In this document: in pieces, positions 1 to 9,362 of the stretch
How the letters are laid out: the number at the start of each line of letters is the position of its first letter
Position numbering within the stretch: position 1 is the stretch's first letter
DNA from: a virus
DNA length: 23,651 nucleotides
Direction: 5' to 3' (one strand)
Virus record (IMG/VR): IMGVR_UViG_3300046010_011757
Span: 1 to 23,651 of that record
The notes under the pieces: model-generated
Seen by the model: only the letters and a program-made list of their open reading frames with translations
Database searches by the model: none
Told to the model about the DNA's origin: nothing
Program-made: the position numbers and the translations under genes

Positions 1-160
1 CACAGGGACATCGGACTCCATCCCGGCAATGCTGTCGGATGGTGAGTTTGTCTTTACGGCCAAGGCCGTTCGCAATGCTGGGGGCGGCAGCCGCCGCAAA
101 GGCGCAAAACGCATGTATGCGCTGATGAAAAAGCTCGAAGGCGGAGCGGTGCAGGGGTAA
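1..160 (+). CDS. C-terminal fragment of a phage virion-associated protein (5' end outside window)
   Basis: This is an open frame entering from the left edge (first full codon at base 2) and ending at TAA 158-160. It gives 52 residues beginning TGTSDSIPAMLSDGEFV and ending in a basic, Gly-rich tail (AGGGSRRKGAKRMYALMKKLEGG). The SDSIPAxLSDGEFV type of motif recurs near the C termini of phage tail or tape-measure-like proteins, usually after a GxGTSDS linker. I therefore infer a virion protein, but the domain that would identify it lies outside the window. The next gene starts 6 bases downstream, so the two are probably co-transcribed. Confidence 0.65.
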   Translation, partial: TGTSDSIPAMLSDGEFVFTAKAVRNAGGGSRRKGAKRMYALMKKLEGGAVQG

Positions 161-166
161 GAATCT

Positions 167-2536
167 ATGGCAGAAACTCAAGTCACCCAACAGATCGTTT
201 CCGAATCCCCGGAAGTCGAAGCCTATAAGCTCGACTTGCTAAAGCAGGCGCGGGACTTGGCGTTTAACGTCAAACGCGACGCAGCCGGCAACGTCATTGG
301 GACAACCACCCCGCTTTCTCAGCAGCTTCCTGCTTATCAAATCGCCGGGTTTTCTGATCCGCAAACCGCGGCTATGCGCGCTGCGGAAAATCTCGGGGTT
401 GGCGCATTTGACCCTTACCTAACCGCCGCCAATCAAGGCGTTGCGGGCGGGCTTGGATTAACGGGGCAGGCCGCACAGGCATTGACTGGGGCCGATACGC
501 GCAACCAGTTCCTCGCCGCCCAACAGGCCATGCAGAACGCCGGGCTGGCGGCCTCGGGCATTACCTCGGGCGTGGGCCAGCTTGGCGTCGGCCTTGGCTA
601 TCTAGACGAAGCCGCGCAGCGTGCACGTGCCGCGGATGTCACGCCCCGTTTAGCTGGCGCGTACCAGGACGTCGAAACCGGCCTTGGTGCACTTGCCACC
701 GCCCAGAACATGGCCGCACTGTCCTCGCAGGCGGACCTCAAGCCGGCGACCGCAGCGATAGGACAAGGGCTCACGGGCCTGACCGAAGCACAGCGGATGG
801 CGATGCTTACGGCGGGGGCGGACTTTGCTGGATCGCAGGCCATTCTTGGGCAGGCCATCCAACAACCGGGGTTTGGACAGGCGACAGGGGCTTTGGACGC
901 TGCGATGGGTGCCGCGGGGCGCGCAGGCCCGTCTGATTTTGCATCAGAAGTCGCGCGTCTCCAGGGCGCAGGATATACCGCCGAACAGGCCTCTCAGATG
1001 GCCGCACAAGCGGCGCAGCAGCCTGGGTTTCAGCAGGGCGTCAACCTTGCATTAAGTGCCGCCGGACAGGCCGCACAGGCAACACAGCAGCCTGGGTTTG
1101 CCGCAGGGCAGCAGGCCATTGGGCAAGGCATCGGGGCAATCGGAGGCGCAGCGCAGGGCTTCCAGCCTGGCATGACCCAGGCCTTCATGAACCCCTATCA
1201 ACAGCAAGTCATCGACGAGGCCATGCGGCAGATCAACCGCCAGGGCCAGATCGCACAACAAGGCTTGTCTGCGCAGGCGGTGCGTGCGGGAGCGTTTGGC
1301 GGTGAGCGGGAGGGCGTGCAGCGCGCGGAACTTGAGCGTGGGCTCATGGACCAGCGTGCCTCGACGATTGCAAACCTTTTGAACCAAGGCTATTCGCAGG
1401 CCCAGGCCAGCGCGATGGCTGCTTTTGAACAGCAGCAGCAGCGCCAAATGGCCGCAGGCCAGGGCATCGGGCAACTTGGCTCCCAACAGGCTGGAATTGC
1501 CGGGCAACAGGCGGCGCTCGGGCAACAGGCGGCGCAGCAGCTAGCACAGGCCGGGCAGCTTCAGACGTCTGCGGCAGCCCAACAAGCGCAGCTTGGCATG
1601 CAAGCGGCGCAGCAGCGCTTTCAACAGGCAGGCTTTGATGCCGGTACGGCCATGCAAATGGCCCAGCTTCAGCAGGCGCAGCAGCAACAGGCGGCGCAGC
1701 AGGCGCAGCTTTACCAAGGCATTGGTAACCTGTACGGCCAGCAGGCCAGCCAGCAGGCGAACATCTTGGCCAACATCGGCCAGACCGTGGGCCAGCAGGC
1801 GGCGCAGCAGGCGCAGTTGGGGCAAGCCGCAACGGGTCTTTTCGGCAACCTTGCCCAGCAGCAAGTCGCAGGCGGGCAGGGGCTTGGCCAGCTCGGTGTG
1901 CAACAGGCGCAGCTTGGTCAGTCCGCGGCGGGGATTTACAACCAGGCCGCACAGAACTACGGCAATCTGGCGTCTCAAACCGGCGCACTTGCCGGCCAAG
2001 AATCCAGCACCCAGCAGAACATTGCCAATCTGCTCGCGGCACAGGCTGGGCAGCGCGGGAACGTGGCACAAACGGCGGCAGGTATTTATGGGCAGCAGGC
2101 TGGAACGTCCCAAAACATCGGCCAGGGCATCGGTGCGCTCGCCGGGCAGCAGTTTGGCATTGGCCAGAACATCTCGCAGGGCTTGGGCGCGTTGGGCGGT
2201 CAGATGGGGCAGCTCGGTGTGCAGCAGGCAGCGCTGGGCCAGACTGCGCAGGGAATGAGGCAGGGGGACATCAACTTCCTCTACAACGTCGGCCAAGCGC
2301 AGCAGGCTTTCAACCAACAGGCGATCGATGCGCAGCGTGCAACGCAGCTTCAGCAGATCTATGCTCCGTACCAGCAGGTCGGGTTCTTGTCCGACATTTA
2401 CCGCGGCGCACCGTCGACGCAAATGTCGACGCAGGTCTCGAGCGTTCCGTCCGCAAGCCCCTTCCAACAGGCGGTGGGCATTGGACTTGGCGCAGTAGGC
2501 ACGTTGGCAGGCGCCAAAAAAGCCGGACTTTTCTAA
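167..2536 (+). CDS. Gln/Ala/Gly-rich repetitive virion protein (789 aa)
   Basis: The ATG at 167 follows AGGGG about 10 bases upstream. The protein is dominated by Gln, Ala and Gly, with degenerate repeats of the form GxLGxQQAxLGQxAA and QQPGFxxG over roughly residues 200-720. This looks like long helical or coiled segments rather than an enzyme. A more complex core near residues 341-400 (NPYQQQVIDEAMRQINRQ, then VRAGAFGGEREGVQRAELER) resembles a motif I know from structural proteins of uncultured marine and freshwater phages. The C terminus is a Gly/Ala-rich hydrophobic segment ending KKAGLF. Position between virion-type genes supports a structural role such as tail, collar or internal protein, but which one cannot be told. 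There is no signal peptide or catalytic motif. The long antisense frames opposite it are by-products of its biased codons. Confidence 0.75.
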   Translation: MAETQVTQQIVSESPEVEAYKLDLLKQARDLAFNVKRDAAGNVIGTTTPLSQQLPAYQIAGFSDPQTAAMRAAENLGVGAFDPYLTAANQGVAGGLGLTGQAAQALTGADTRNQFLAAQQAMQNAGLAASGITSGVGQLGVGLGYLDEAAQRARAADVTPRLAGAYQDVETGLGALATAQNMAALSSQADLKPATAAIGQGLTGLTEAQRMAMLTAGADFAGSQAILGQAIQQPGFGQATGALDAAMGAAGRAGPSDFASEVARLQGAGYTAEQASQMAAQAAQQPGFQQGVNLALSAAGQAAQATQQPGFAAGQQAIGQGIGAIGGAAQGFQPGMTQAFMNPYQQQVIDEAMRQINRQGQIAQQGLSAQAVRAGAFGGEREGVQRAELERGLMDQRASTIANLLNQGYSQAQASAMAAFEQQQQRQMAAGQGIGQLGSQQAGIAGQQAALGQQAAQQLAQAGQLQTSAAAQQAQLGMQAAQQRFQQAGFDAGTAMQMAQLQQAQQQQAAQQAQLYQGIGNLYGQQASQQANILANIGQTVGQQAAQQAQLGQAATGLFGNLAQQQVAGGQGLGQLGVQQAQLGQSAAGIYNQAAQNYGNLASQTGALAGQESSTQQNIANLLAAQAGQRGNVAQTAAGIYGQQAGTSQNIGQGIGALAGQQFGIGQNISQGLGALGGQMGQLGVQQAALGQTAQGMRQGDINFLYNVGQAQQAFNQQAIDAQRATQLQQIYAPYQQVGFLSDIYRGAPSTQMSTQVSSVPSASPFQQAVGIGLGAVGTLAGAKKAGLF

Positions 2537-2545
2537 GGGGTCGAT

Positions 2546-4609
2546 ATGGCAAAGGCACGAGAAATGTTGGACGACGTCGAGAACGTCGGCATCATGCAGG
2601 GCTTCCTCGACGAGATCGAAGACGACATAAAGGAAGAAGAGAACTCCGACGAGGAGAACTCGGCCGCCAAAATGCTCGATCGTCGCCCGGATTCCCCCGA
2701 AATCCTCATGAACACCCTCCGCGGTGACATGCGCTCGGTCGATGCTCGTCGCGAAGAGCTTGCCGACCTAGTAGGCTACGCGGCCGCGGCTGAAACGCCC
2801 GATTCTGTCCTTGCGATGCTCCAGCCGGTGCTCGCGCAGGGGGGCGGGATCGGCGCGCTTCCGCAATCAGGGCCCATGGCTCAAGGGCCACAGCCTCCAA
2901 TGCCGCCGCCCCCGGGAGGACCCATGGGAGCTCCGCCTCCCACCGCTCCGCCCCCTCCTTCTGGCGGAGGCGCACCGCCGCCCGGCGGTATGGCCGCACT
3001 CCTCGCTGCCGCGGGGCCTCCTGGGGGCGGTATGGCGCCTCCCGGGCCGATGACGGGGCCTGATGGCCAGCCGATTCCGTCGCAAGGCATGCCGCCTATC
3101 CAAATGAAGAACGGCGGGTACGTCCAGCATTTTTATCAGGGGTCCGGTGAGGAAGGCGTGACCCTGGATGACGAAGAGCCTTCCCCGGACGAGGGAGGTA
3201 CTTCCCTTGGCATGCGTCTGCCGCCAGAGCTCTTGCAGTATGCCCAGCAGGGCTACGGCCGGATGCTGACGCAGCCGACTTCGGCGATGCCAGACCTCAA
3301 GGCAACGACGCTTGAGCGCGAGAAGATGTATCGCGACCTGCTTGGCGAAGACAAGGAGTCCCGACAGGCGCAGTTGCTGCTGATGCTTGGTCAAAAGGGC
3401 TTGCAGCTTGCTGGTAACGTCGATGCGCAGGGCCGTCCGCTGCGAGGCTCTACGCTCAGTCGTTTTGCGGCCGTGGCCTCGGAGATTCCAGGCGCGGTGG
3501 GCCAATTCATTGCCGAAGAGGACAAGAACAAGCGCGCGATCCGCATGGCGGCGATTCAGGCTGCCGAGAAGGAGCGCGAAGCTGTTCGCGAGGGCAACAC
3601 CAAGCTCATCGAGTCGCAGCGCAGGGCGTTTGGCGACATCCTCAAGAACGCAGGCAAGGCGCCGAGCAGCATGTTCGGCAAGGGCTCGTGGGACTGGAGC
3701 GTGATCAATACGCCGGGGCTCTTGCAGGCCTATGCGGATGGCGAAACGACGCCGGAAGAGGACAACCTCATCTCGAGTGCGGCTTCGCGTCTGCTTCGTC
3801 CGACGACGGAGATGTACAAGAACGACCAGGGGCAGAACGTCACCCGCACGATCCCGGGCTACAACCTGCCGTTCTTGACCAATGCGCTGGCGGCACGAGC
3901 CGCGCTCGATAAGTCAGGCGCGCCTCGGGGCCCCCAGACTCCAGGTACGGTGCCCGCGGGTCCGGGCACGGCTCGACCGGATGCGGTCGTGGGCCCTGAA
4001 GTGGCGCAGTCGGTGGAAGGAGCGCCGACCACGGACCAAGTGCCTACCGCAGGCGAACAGGCGTTTGCCGAGCCGACGATTTGGCAGGCGGCGCAGTCGG
4101 GCATCGGCTTTGTGCCGAAGCTTACTTCTGAACTCGCTCGTCGCATCCCCATAAACGTCGCAGGTGAGATCGGCCGCACGCAACAGCAGTCTGCTTCGAC
4201 AATCTCGAAGCTTGCGCCTCGTGTGGCGATCGCACTTCGCGAGACGACGCGTCTTGCAGAGGCCGAGCGGCAAGACATCAACATGTACTTGAACCTTGAG
4301 CCGCGTTACTTTGAAAACCGCGTGGGCTACCTCAACAACCTGGTCAGTCTCGGCCAGGTTCTCTACCGCATCCGCAACGATGCGCTGACCAAGGCAGCCG
4401 ATCGGACGTTGGATGTCAAGGATTCAAACAACCAGCGCCTGAAGGCCCGCGAAGTGCAGTCGATCATCGACATCGTAGGCATTCCGCCTGTGGTCTCGAC
4501 CCAAGAGGAATACCTTAGACTCCCCATCGGAGCGCAGTTCCTGGTATTCAATCGTGAGAAGGATGCCTGGGTGCCTGACACCCGCAAGCCCCTCCCGAAC
4601 GAGCAGTAA
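2546..4609 (+). CDS. Virion-type protein with Pro/Gly linker (687 aa)
   Basis: The start ATG at 2546 lies 5 bases after AAGGGG and 9 bases after the previous stop. The N-terminal 100 residues are acidic and helical (EDDIKEEENSDEENSAA). Residues about 112-190 form a Pro/Gly/Met-rich linker with PPPPGG and GAPPP runs. The short motif MKNGGYVQHFYQGSGEEG (about 187-204) resembles a segment seen next to such linkers in environmental phage proteins. Residues about 250-360 are charged and helical, and a second Pro/Thr/Ala linker lies near 455-500. The C-terminal 180 residues look folded. I recognise no enzyme motif. Its place between two large virion-type genes suggests a structural or internal protein, but that is inference. 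The next gene starts 12 bases downstream, after an AAAGGG that overlaps the stop codon. Confidence 0.7.
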   Translation: MAKAREMLDDVENVGIMQGFLDEIEDDIKEEENSDEENSAAKMLDRRPDSPEILMNTLRGDMRSVDARREELADLVGYAAAAETPDSVLAMLQPVLAQGGGIGALPQSGPMAQGPQPPMPPPPGGPMGAPPPTAPPPPSGGGAPPPGGMAALLAAAGPPGGGMAPPGPMTGPDGQPIPSQGMPPIQMKNGGYVQHFYQGSGEEGVTLDDEEPSPDEGGTSLGMRLPPELLQYAQQGYGRMLTQPTSAMPDLKATTLEREKMYRDLLGEDKESRQAQLLLMLGQKGLQLAGNVDAQGRPLRGSTLSRFAAVASEIPGAVGQFIAEEDKNKRAIRMAAIQAAEKEREAVREGNTKLIESQRRAFGDILKNAGKAPSSMFGKGSWDWSVINTPGLLQAYADGETTPEEDNLISSAASRLLRPTTEMYKNDQGQNVTRTIPGYNLPFLTNALAARAALDKSGAPRGPQTPGTVPAGPGTARPDAVVGPEVAQSVEGAPTTDQVPTAGEQAFAEPTIWQAAQSGIGFVPKLTSELARRIPINVAGEIGRTQQQSASTISKLAPRVAIALRETTRLAEAERQDINMYLNLEPRYFENRVGYLNNLVSLGQVLYRIRNDALTKAADRTLDVKDSNNQRLKAREVQSIIDIVGIPPVVSTQEEYLRLPIGAQFLVFNREKDAWVPDTRKPLPNEQ

Positions 4610-4620
4610 AGGGCAAAGAT

Positions 4621-7600
4621 ATGGCCGCACCTTCCGACCAGCTTCCAAGGACAACGGCTCAAGGGCCTACGGCAGAGCCTGCGCCGCCTTCGTTCACCTA
4701 CGAGGACTTGCAGGCGCTGATGGCAAAGGAAGCCCCGCCTGACGTCACGGTGACTCGGATCGGGGATCGGCCTATTTCTCAGCAAGAAGCCCCTGCCGCC
4801 CCAACGGAGCCCGTTACCGCTAGTCTTCTCTCGCAAGAAGACCTTGCTGCCTTTGGGCATACGCCTGACAAGGCGCCTTCGCCGGCGGACTTTGGCACAG
4901 AGGTTGTCCGCGGCGTTAACGCAGGCCTTTTGAGCAACGCCCCCGCGGTAGGTGGGGCCATTTACGGCGCGAGCTACGGCGCACGGCTTTCTCCTTTCAT
5001 GCCTCCGGGCTACAACGTCGTACCCCCCGCGGTAGGCGGAGTTTTGGGTTTTGGCTTCGGTCTCCTGACCGGAAAGCAGCTCTCTGATGCCATCATCGGC
5101 GGCGCGACGAGCGAAGCTCTCATGCCGGCGTTTGAGTCTGGCAAGACCCTGGGCAGTTCAATCGCGTTCGCTCCGGCGGCGTTCTACCTGCCTGTGGCTA
5201 CCGGGGACAGGCTCGGCAAGTACGTTACGGCCATTGGAGAATTCTCGCGCAAGGCGCCGAAGTCTTATATGGCTGGCGAGACCATGTACGGCATGGGCTC
5301 TGCTACGGGCACATATCTTGCGGAGGAGTACGATCCAGGCGACCCGCTGACGCGGCTTGGAGCAGAGGTCGCGGGAGGCACGAAGGCGCTCAATCCGCTG
5401 TTCCTTATTCCAACGCTGACCGCGAACATGGGGCGACGGCTGGGGGAGCTCTGGTCGTTGCGCAGTGCTGAAGGGCGAGCCGCCGCTGCACAACGTGGTA
5501 GTGAGCGTTCGCGCGATGAAGCAACGCAGCGCCTTATCAAAATCCTCGAGGAGAACGGGGAGAATGTTCCGGCGCTGATCAAACGGCTCGAGGCGGATAT
5601 GCCTCCTGGGGTTGTGGTCACGTATCCGCGCCTTGATCAAACAGGTGTGCCGGCTACGGGCCCCACTGTGGCGCAGAAAACCGGATCTTTGACCCTGGCG
5701 CAGCTTGAAGCGGCGCTCGGCACGCTGGATCCCAATTTTGCTACGTCAGTCCAAGCGCAAGGCAAGGATGCGCTGAAGGCGTTTACGAGAGCGCTTGCCG
5801 CGCTTCAGGATACTGGATCCCCCGAGGCCCTTCGCGTTGCGGCGGAGGCACGTGAGCGGTTCTTCTCCGCCGCGATTGATGCGCGACTCGAGCGAGCCAA
5901 TATGCGCGCTGCGGAGCGAATCTCAAAGATTACCCGCGACACACCGCAGAATCGCATTGAGATCGGCCGTATCTACTACGATGAAGTAGAAAAAGCGCTG
6001 GAAAACGCACGTGCAGCCGAGCGGTACTACTGGGGGCTCGCGGATCAAGAGGCGATGAAGCCTGCGGGACAGGTGCGCGTGCCTGTTGCGCCCTCCGAGA
6101 CGTTGATCAAAAAGACGTATACGGATTGGGCAACCTCAATTCTTGACAACCTCAAGAAAATGAAGGCCAACGACAGGGACTTTAACAACCCCCGTGTCGT
6201 ATCTCGACTGGTTAAAGAAAACGCGTTTTCGATCAGCGAGTTCATCAAGCGCACGGGCGGTATTGCCGACGTCGGCGGAGAGCTCGCAGCTCGCGACATC
6301 ACTTCCCGTTCCTATCCCGGTCTTGTTCGCAAGGCTACGCCAGAAAACCTTCGTGGCCCTCAAGGCTACGCCAGCATGGATGCGGTGCGTGAGCGTTTGT
6401 ACGACGCCGGATACTTTGCGGGCAAGCGGTCCTATAACGACATCACCGACAGCGAGATTGCGGATGCTATTGCCCGCGACCTCTCTGGTGATCGCGTGTG
6501 GAATCTTCGTGTCCAGTCAAAACTCGAGCCTTTCCTTAACGAGCGAGAGGTCTTGGATTCCTGGGCGGCCGAGGGTTTCGACCCCGGGATGACGGTAGAG
6601 CAGATTGCTAACCGCGCAAGGGTCTTGGACGATCTGAGCAAGAAGGAAGGCCGTACCCCGAACTACGTCCGCGTTGAGCTGCCCGCTGGCGAGGCGACAA
6701 AGCTCATTCCGAGGGCACGGCAGCTCACCGCAGAGAACACCGTTCGGGCCTATCTCGAGCGCGTGTCGCAGATCGGTCCTGCGCTCGTGGATTCCATGGT
6801 GCCGTCTAATGTGCGGAAGATCATGGAAAGCTTTGGTATCAGCGACAATGCCATTGAAATGTACCGTCGAGGGCGAGCCACGGAACAGTTTGCCAAGACC
6901 GGCACTGTCCACTATCGCTACCTACCTGATCCGAAGGCGCTGGAGAAAACCAAGCCCGGGGACTTGATCAACTATCGATCGAACCTGTTGACGCTTGCGC
7001 GTCAAGCCCGATCGCGCGGCGAAGTGTCTGATGCAAGTTTCTACACGTACCTCGCAGATGCGATGCTGCAAGACCTGAACAAGCTCGATAATCCGGCATA
7101 CGACAAAGCGCGGGAGTTCTCTAACGCGTTGAACGACACGTTCACGCGTTCGTTTGCCAATGATCTTTTGGGAACGACGCGTACCGGAGCGCCCCGCTAC
7201 CCCGTAGAGACGCTGGTCGATGACGCTTTCGGCGCAGGCACGGACCTCGTTGCCCTTCGCATGAAAGAGATCGAAGGCGCGGTCGGATTCATGCGCGATC
7301 GCCTGGCAAAAGCTGCTGCGGAAGCGACTCCGCTCATTCCTGGAATGCCTATTCCGCAGCGAATCCAGGACGAGGCCCGCATGCTCCGCGAGCTCGCGGG
7401 GGTTTCGACCGCGGGCGTGGCGTCAATCCAAGACGCACAGAATCGCGTGCTGCGATTGGCGGCTTCCAAGGCACTCATCACGGACCCCAAGACGGGAGCG
7501 ATCCGTGTGAACACCCGCCAGCTCAATAAGTTCATGGCGGACAACAAGCCGCTGCTGGAGCAGCTGGGCATTACGGGGGATCTGACCAATGCCGTGCAGG

Positions 7601-8655
7601 CCGAAAACCTGTTGCGTGGCGTCATCGAGCAAAACAGTGCGTTGAACACGGCTGTTCGCAAGCAGATGGCGTTCTCCAGGCTTCTGGCGTTTGAGAACCC
7701 GACCGATGCTATTGCCAATGCCTTGCGCAGTCGCGCGCCGATGCGCAGCATGGCGCAGATCGCGCGGCTGGCCCAGCGCGGGGGCCCGGATGCCATGGCG
7801 GGGCTGAAAGCAAGCATCTACGACTACGTGTTCACCAAAGCGACGGGGGGCAAGGAGGTTCTTGACCCGCAGAAATTCCGTGACGCGTTTTTCAAGAAAA
7901 CCGCACTGGACCAACCGGCTCTCGCGGACATCCTGCGCACGCAGGGCATCATGAGCCCGCAAGAGCTCGGCAACATCCGCGCTCTGACCGATCGGATGAT
8001 GGTCATCGAAGACGCAATGGCCAACAAACGCGCTCTGGAAAACGTCGCGCCGGGAGCGGACGTTGTTAGCGAGCTCGCCATGCGCGTCATCGGCGCCAAC
8101 ATCGGCACCACTGCTTCCGGGGGCGGCCCGGGAGCACTGATCGCGGCCTCGGCAGGCTCCAAGGCTATCCGCCAGCTCTTTGACAAGATGCCGATGATGA
8201 TGGTCCGCAAGACCATGCAACAGGCGGTGCAGGACCCGGCTTTTATGGCCATGCTGTTGCGTCGAAACCTCTCCGAGCAGGAGAAGTTCCGCATGGCCAG
8301 AACCATGTACTCCTACATGCTGGCCGCAGGCCTGAACTACGCGACCTATGAAGAGCCGCCCGAAGCGCAGCAGACCAATGCTCCTGCGGGGCCGCCCGCA
8401 GCGGCACGAGAGCTGCGGTCCTTGGACGATCTCTACAACACCCTCCGCGGTCGCCCACAGCCTCCCGCACCTACGACTCGAGGACTGCCCGGGGCACCTA
8501 AGCCCCCTGCCGGTGGGGCACCTGCTGGCGGGCCACCTCCCACAACGGGGGGCCCGTCGCAGAGCCGGATGATGATGCAGCAGCTCTTCCCGAACGACGC
8601 CATTCTCGGCGCGGCGGCGGTTGCGGCAGCCCCAGGGATGCCGGCGGCAGGCTAG
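4621..8655 (+). CDS. Very large virion protein, candidate internal/ejection protein (1344 aa)
   Basis: The start ATG at 4621 is preceded by AAAGGG. The N terminus is Pro-rich. Residues about 95-200 contain Gly/Ala-rich, membrane-compatible segments (GGVLGFGFGLLTGKQL, SDAIIGGATSEA). Residues about 270-1150 are long, charged and helical. Another Gly/Ala stretch (GGGPGALIAASAGSKAIRQL, near 1165) is followed by a basic Met-rich segment. The last 100 residues are a Pro/Gly/Ala tail. Length and position at the end of the virion block are like T7-type internal core proteins that are ejected into the host, such as the 1318-residue gp16. I see no lysozyme or transglycosylase motif, however, so that role is only inferred. 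The stop TAG overlaps by 4 bases the stop of the convergent minus-strand gene. Confidence 0.7.
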   Translation: MAAPSDQLPRTTAQGPTAEPAPPSFTYEDLQALMAKEAPPDVTVTRIGDRPISQQEAPAAPTEPVTASLLSQEDLAAFGHTPDKAPSPADFGTEVVRGVNAGLLSNAPAVGGAIYGASYGARLSPFMPPGYNVVPPAVGGVLGFGFGLLTGKQLSDAIIGGATSEALMPAFESGKTLGSSIAFAPAAFYLPVATGDRLGKYVTAIGEFSRKAPKSYMAGETMYGMGSATGTYLAEEYDPGDPLTRLGAEVAGGTKALNPLFLIPTLTANMGRRLGELWSLRSAEGRAAAAQRGSERSRDEATQRLIKILEENGENVPALIKRLEADMPPGVVVTYPRLDQTGVPATGPTVAQKTGSLTLAQLEAALGTLDPNFATSVQAQGKDALKAFTRALAALQDTGSPEALRVAAEARERFFSAAIDARLERANMRAAERISKITRDTPQNRIEIGRIYYDEVEKALENARAAERYYWGLADQEAMKPAGQVRVPVAPSETLIKKTYTDWATSILDNLKKMKANDRDFNNPRVVSRLVKENAFSISEFIKRTGGIADVGGELAARDITSRSYPGLVRKATPENLRGPQGYASMDAVRERLYDAGYFAGKRSYNDITDSEIADAIARDLSGDRVWNLRVQSKLEPFLNEREVLDSWAAEGFDPGMTVEQIANRARVLDDLSKKEGRTPNYVRVELPAGEATKLIPRARQLTAENTVRAYLERVSQIGPALVDSMVPSNVRKIMESFGISDNAIEMYRRGRATEQFAKTGTVHYRYLPDPKALEKTKPGDLINYRSNLLTLARQARSRGEVSDASFYTYLADAMLQDLNKLDNPAYDKAREFSNALNDTFTRSFANDLLGTTRTGAPRYPVETLVDDAFGAGTDLVALRMKEIEGAVGFMRDRLAKAAAEATPLIPGMPIPQRIQDEARMLRELAGVSTAGVASIQDAQNRVLRLAASKALITDPKTGAIRVNTRQLNKFMADNKPLLEQLGITGDLTNAVQAENLLRGVIEQNSALNTAVRKQMAFSRLLAFENPTDAIANALRSRAPMRSMAQIARLAQRGGPDAMAGLKASIYDYVFTKATGGKEVLDPQKFRDAFFKKTALDQPALADILRTQGIMSPQELGNIRALTDRMMVIEDAMANKRALENVAPGADVVSELAMRVIGANIGTTASGGGPGALIAASAGSKAIRQLFDKMPMMMVRKTMQQAVQDPAFMAMLLRRNLSEQEKFRMARTMYSYMLAAGLNYATYEEPPEAQQTNAPAGPPAAARELRSLDDLYNTLRGRPQPPAPTTRGLPGAPKPPAGGAPAGGPPPTTGGPSQSRMMMQQLFPNDAILGAAAVAAAPGMPAAG

Positions 8656-9362
8656 TCGAAATACTTGGCCATCTGGTCGCAATCAGCCGCGTGGAAGCAC
8701 TCCACGCGCTTCATCCACTCCTGTTTGTACCGCTCGAATTCCGCGCCGGTGGTGCTGAACTCCTGCGTCCCGCCTGTCTGTAGCGCGATCAGCACATAGC
8801 CATGCTTGATCGCAGTGCCGTGCACGACGTCGTGCGCGAGCGCATAGGCGGCGAGCTGGTGGAAATAGTCCTGGATCCACTCGTGCTTCTTGGGCTTCAG
8901 CGACTGCTTGAAGTCCAGGATCGCGGGATTGCCGCGGTACACGCCGACCAGATCAGGCGTCCCGGCGTATTTGCCCGGGTAGTGCAGCGGCACTTCTGAC
9001 CCCCAGATCTCGTTCAGGTTCGTGAAGTACTCGTTCACGAGCCGATAGCCCAGCTCATAGCCCTTGACCATGAGCCAGTTGGTCGGACGGGGCAGGTCCC
9101 GGTACGCGATCATCCGCTCGATGACACTATGCATGTGCGTGCCGACCGTGGCCGCCTCGTTTTTGATCCGGTTCGCTTCTGCCTCCCCAACCCTCTCGGC
9201 CCACGCATCAAGGCCCTTCCTGTCCTTGGTCGCGGAGAGCACCGTGGTTACACTCGGCAGGGCGTTTTGGCTATCGTCGACGTACCGCCGGCCTTCGGGA
9301 GAGTCAATGCGCTTGAGCCTTTCATACTGATACAAACGCCTGATCGGGATCAGATCAACCAT
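8652..9362 (-). CDS. PD-(D/E)XK nuclease, RecB/Cas4-like exonuclease family (236 aa)
   Basis: The start ATG (9362-9360) has an excellent AGGAGGT 6 bases upstream, inside the end of the helicase gene. The catalytic signature is visible: H76 (GTHMHSVIE), E123, the PD motif at D137 (AGTPDLVG), the DxK motif D150-K152 (AILDFKQS), and QxxxY at Q169-Y173 (QLAAYA). This is the order of RecB/lambda-exonuclease-like nucleases, which process DNA ends during recombination or degrade host DNA. At 236 aa it is a stand-alone nuclease, as is common in phage replication modules. Its partner is the SNF2-type helicase just upstream, overlapping by 13 bases, so the two are co-translated. The reading frame ends in a CTAG shared with the convergent virion gene. 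Family assignment is confident; the biological substrate is not known. Confidence 0.9.
   Translation of the reverse strand: MVDLIPIRRLYQYERLKRIDSPEGRRYVDDSQNALPSVTTVLSATKDRKGLDAWAERVGEAEANRIKNEAATVGTHMHSVIERMIAYRDLPRPTNWLMVKGYELGYRLVNEYFTNLNEIWGSEVPLHYPGKYAGTPDLVGVYRGNPAILDFKQSLKPKKHEWIQDYFHQLAAYALAHDVVHGTAIKHGYVLIALQTGGTQEFSTTGAEFERYKQEWMKRVECFHAADCDQMAKYFD

Noticed and set aside
1541-2467. 308-residue open frame on the minus strand, with other long antisense frames, opposite the repeat-rich virion gene
   Set aside because: Its Leu/Arg-rich composition is what the complement of CAG/GCC/GGC-rich codons gives. No ribosome binding site or family motif is present.
7423-8682. 419-residue minus-strand open frame opposite the large virion gene
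   Set aside because: It is antisense to a clearly coding frame, has no recognisable motif, and would also overlap the nuclease gene end.
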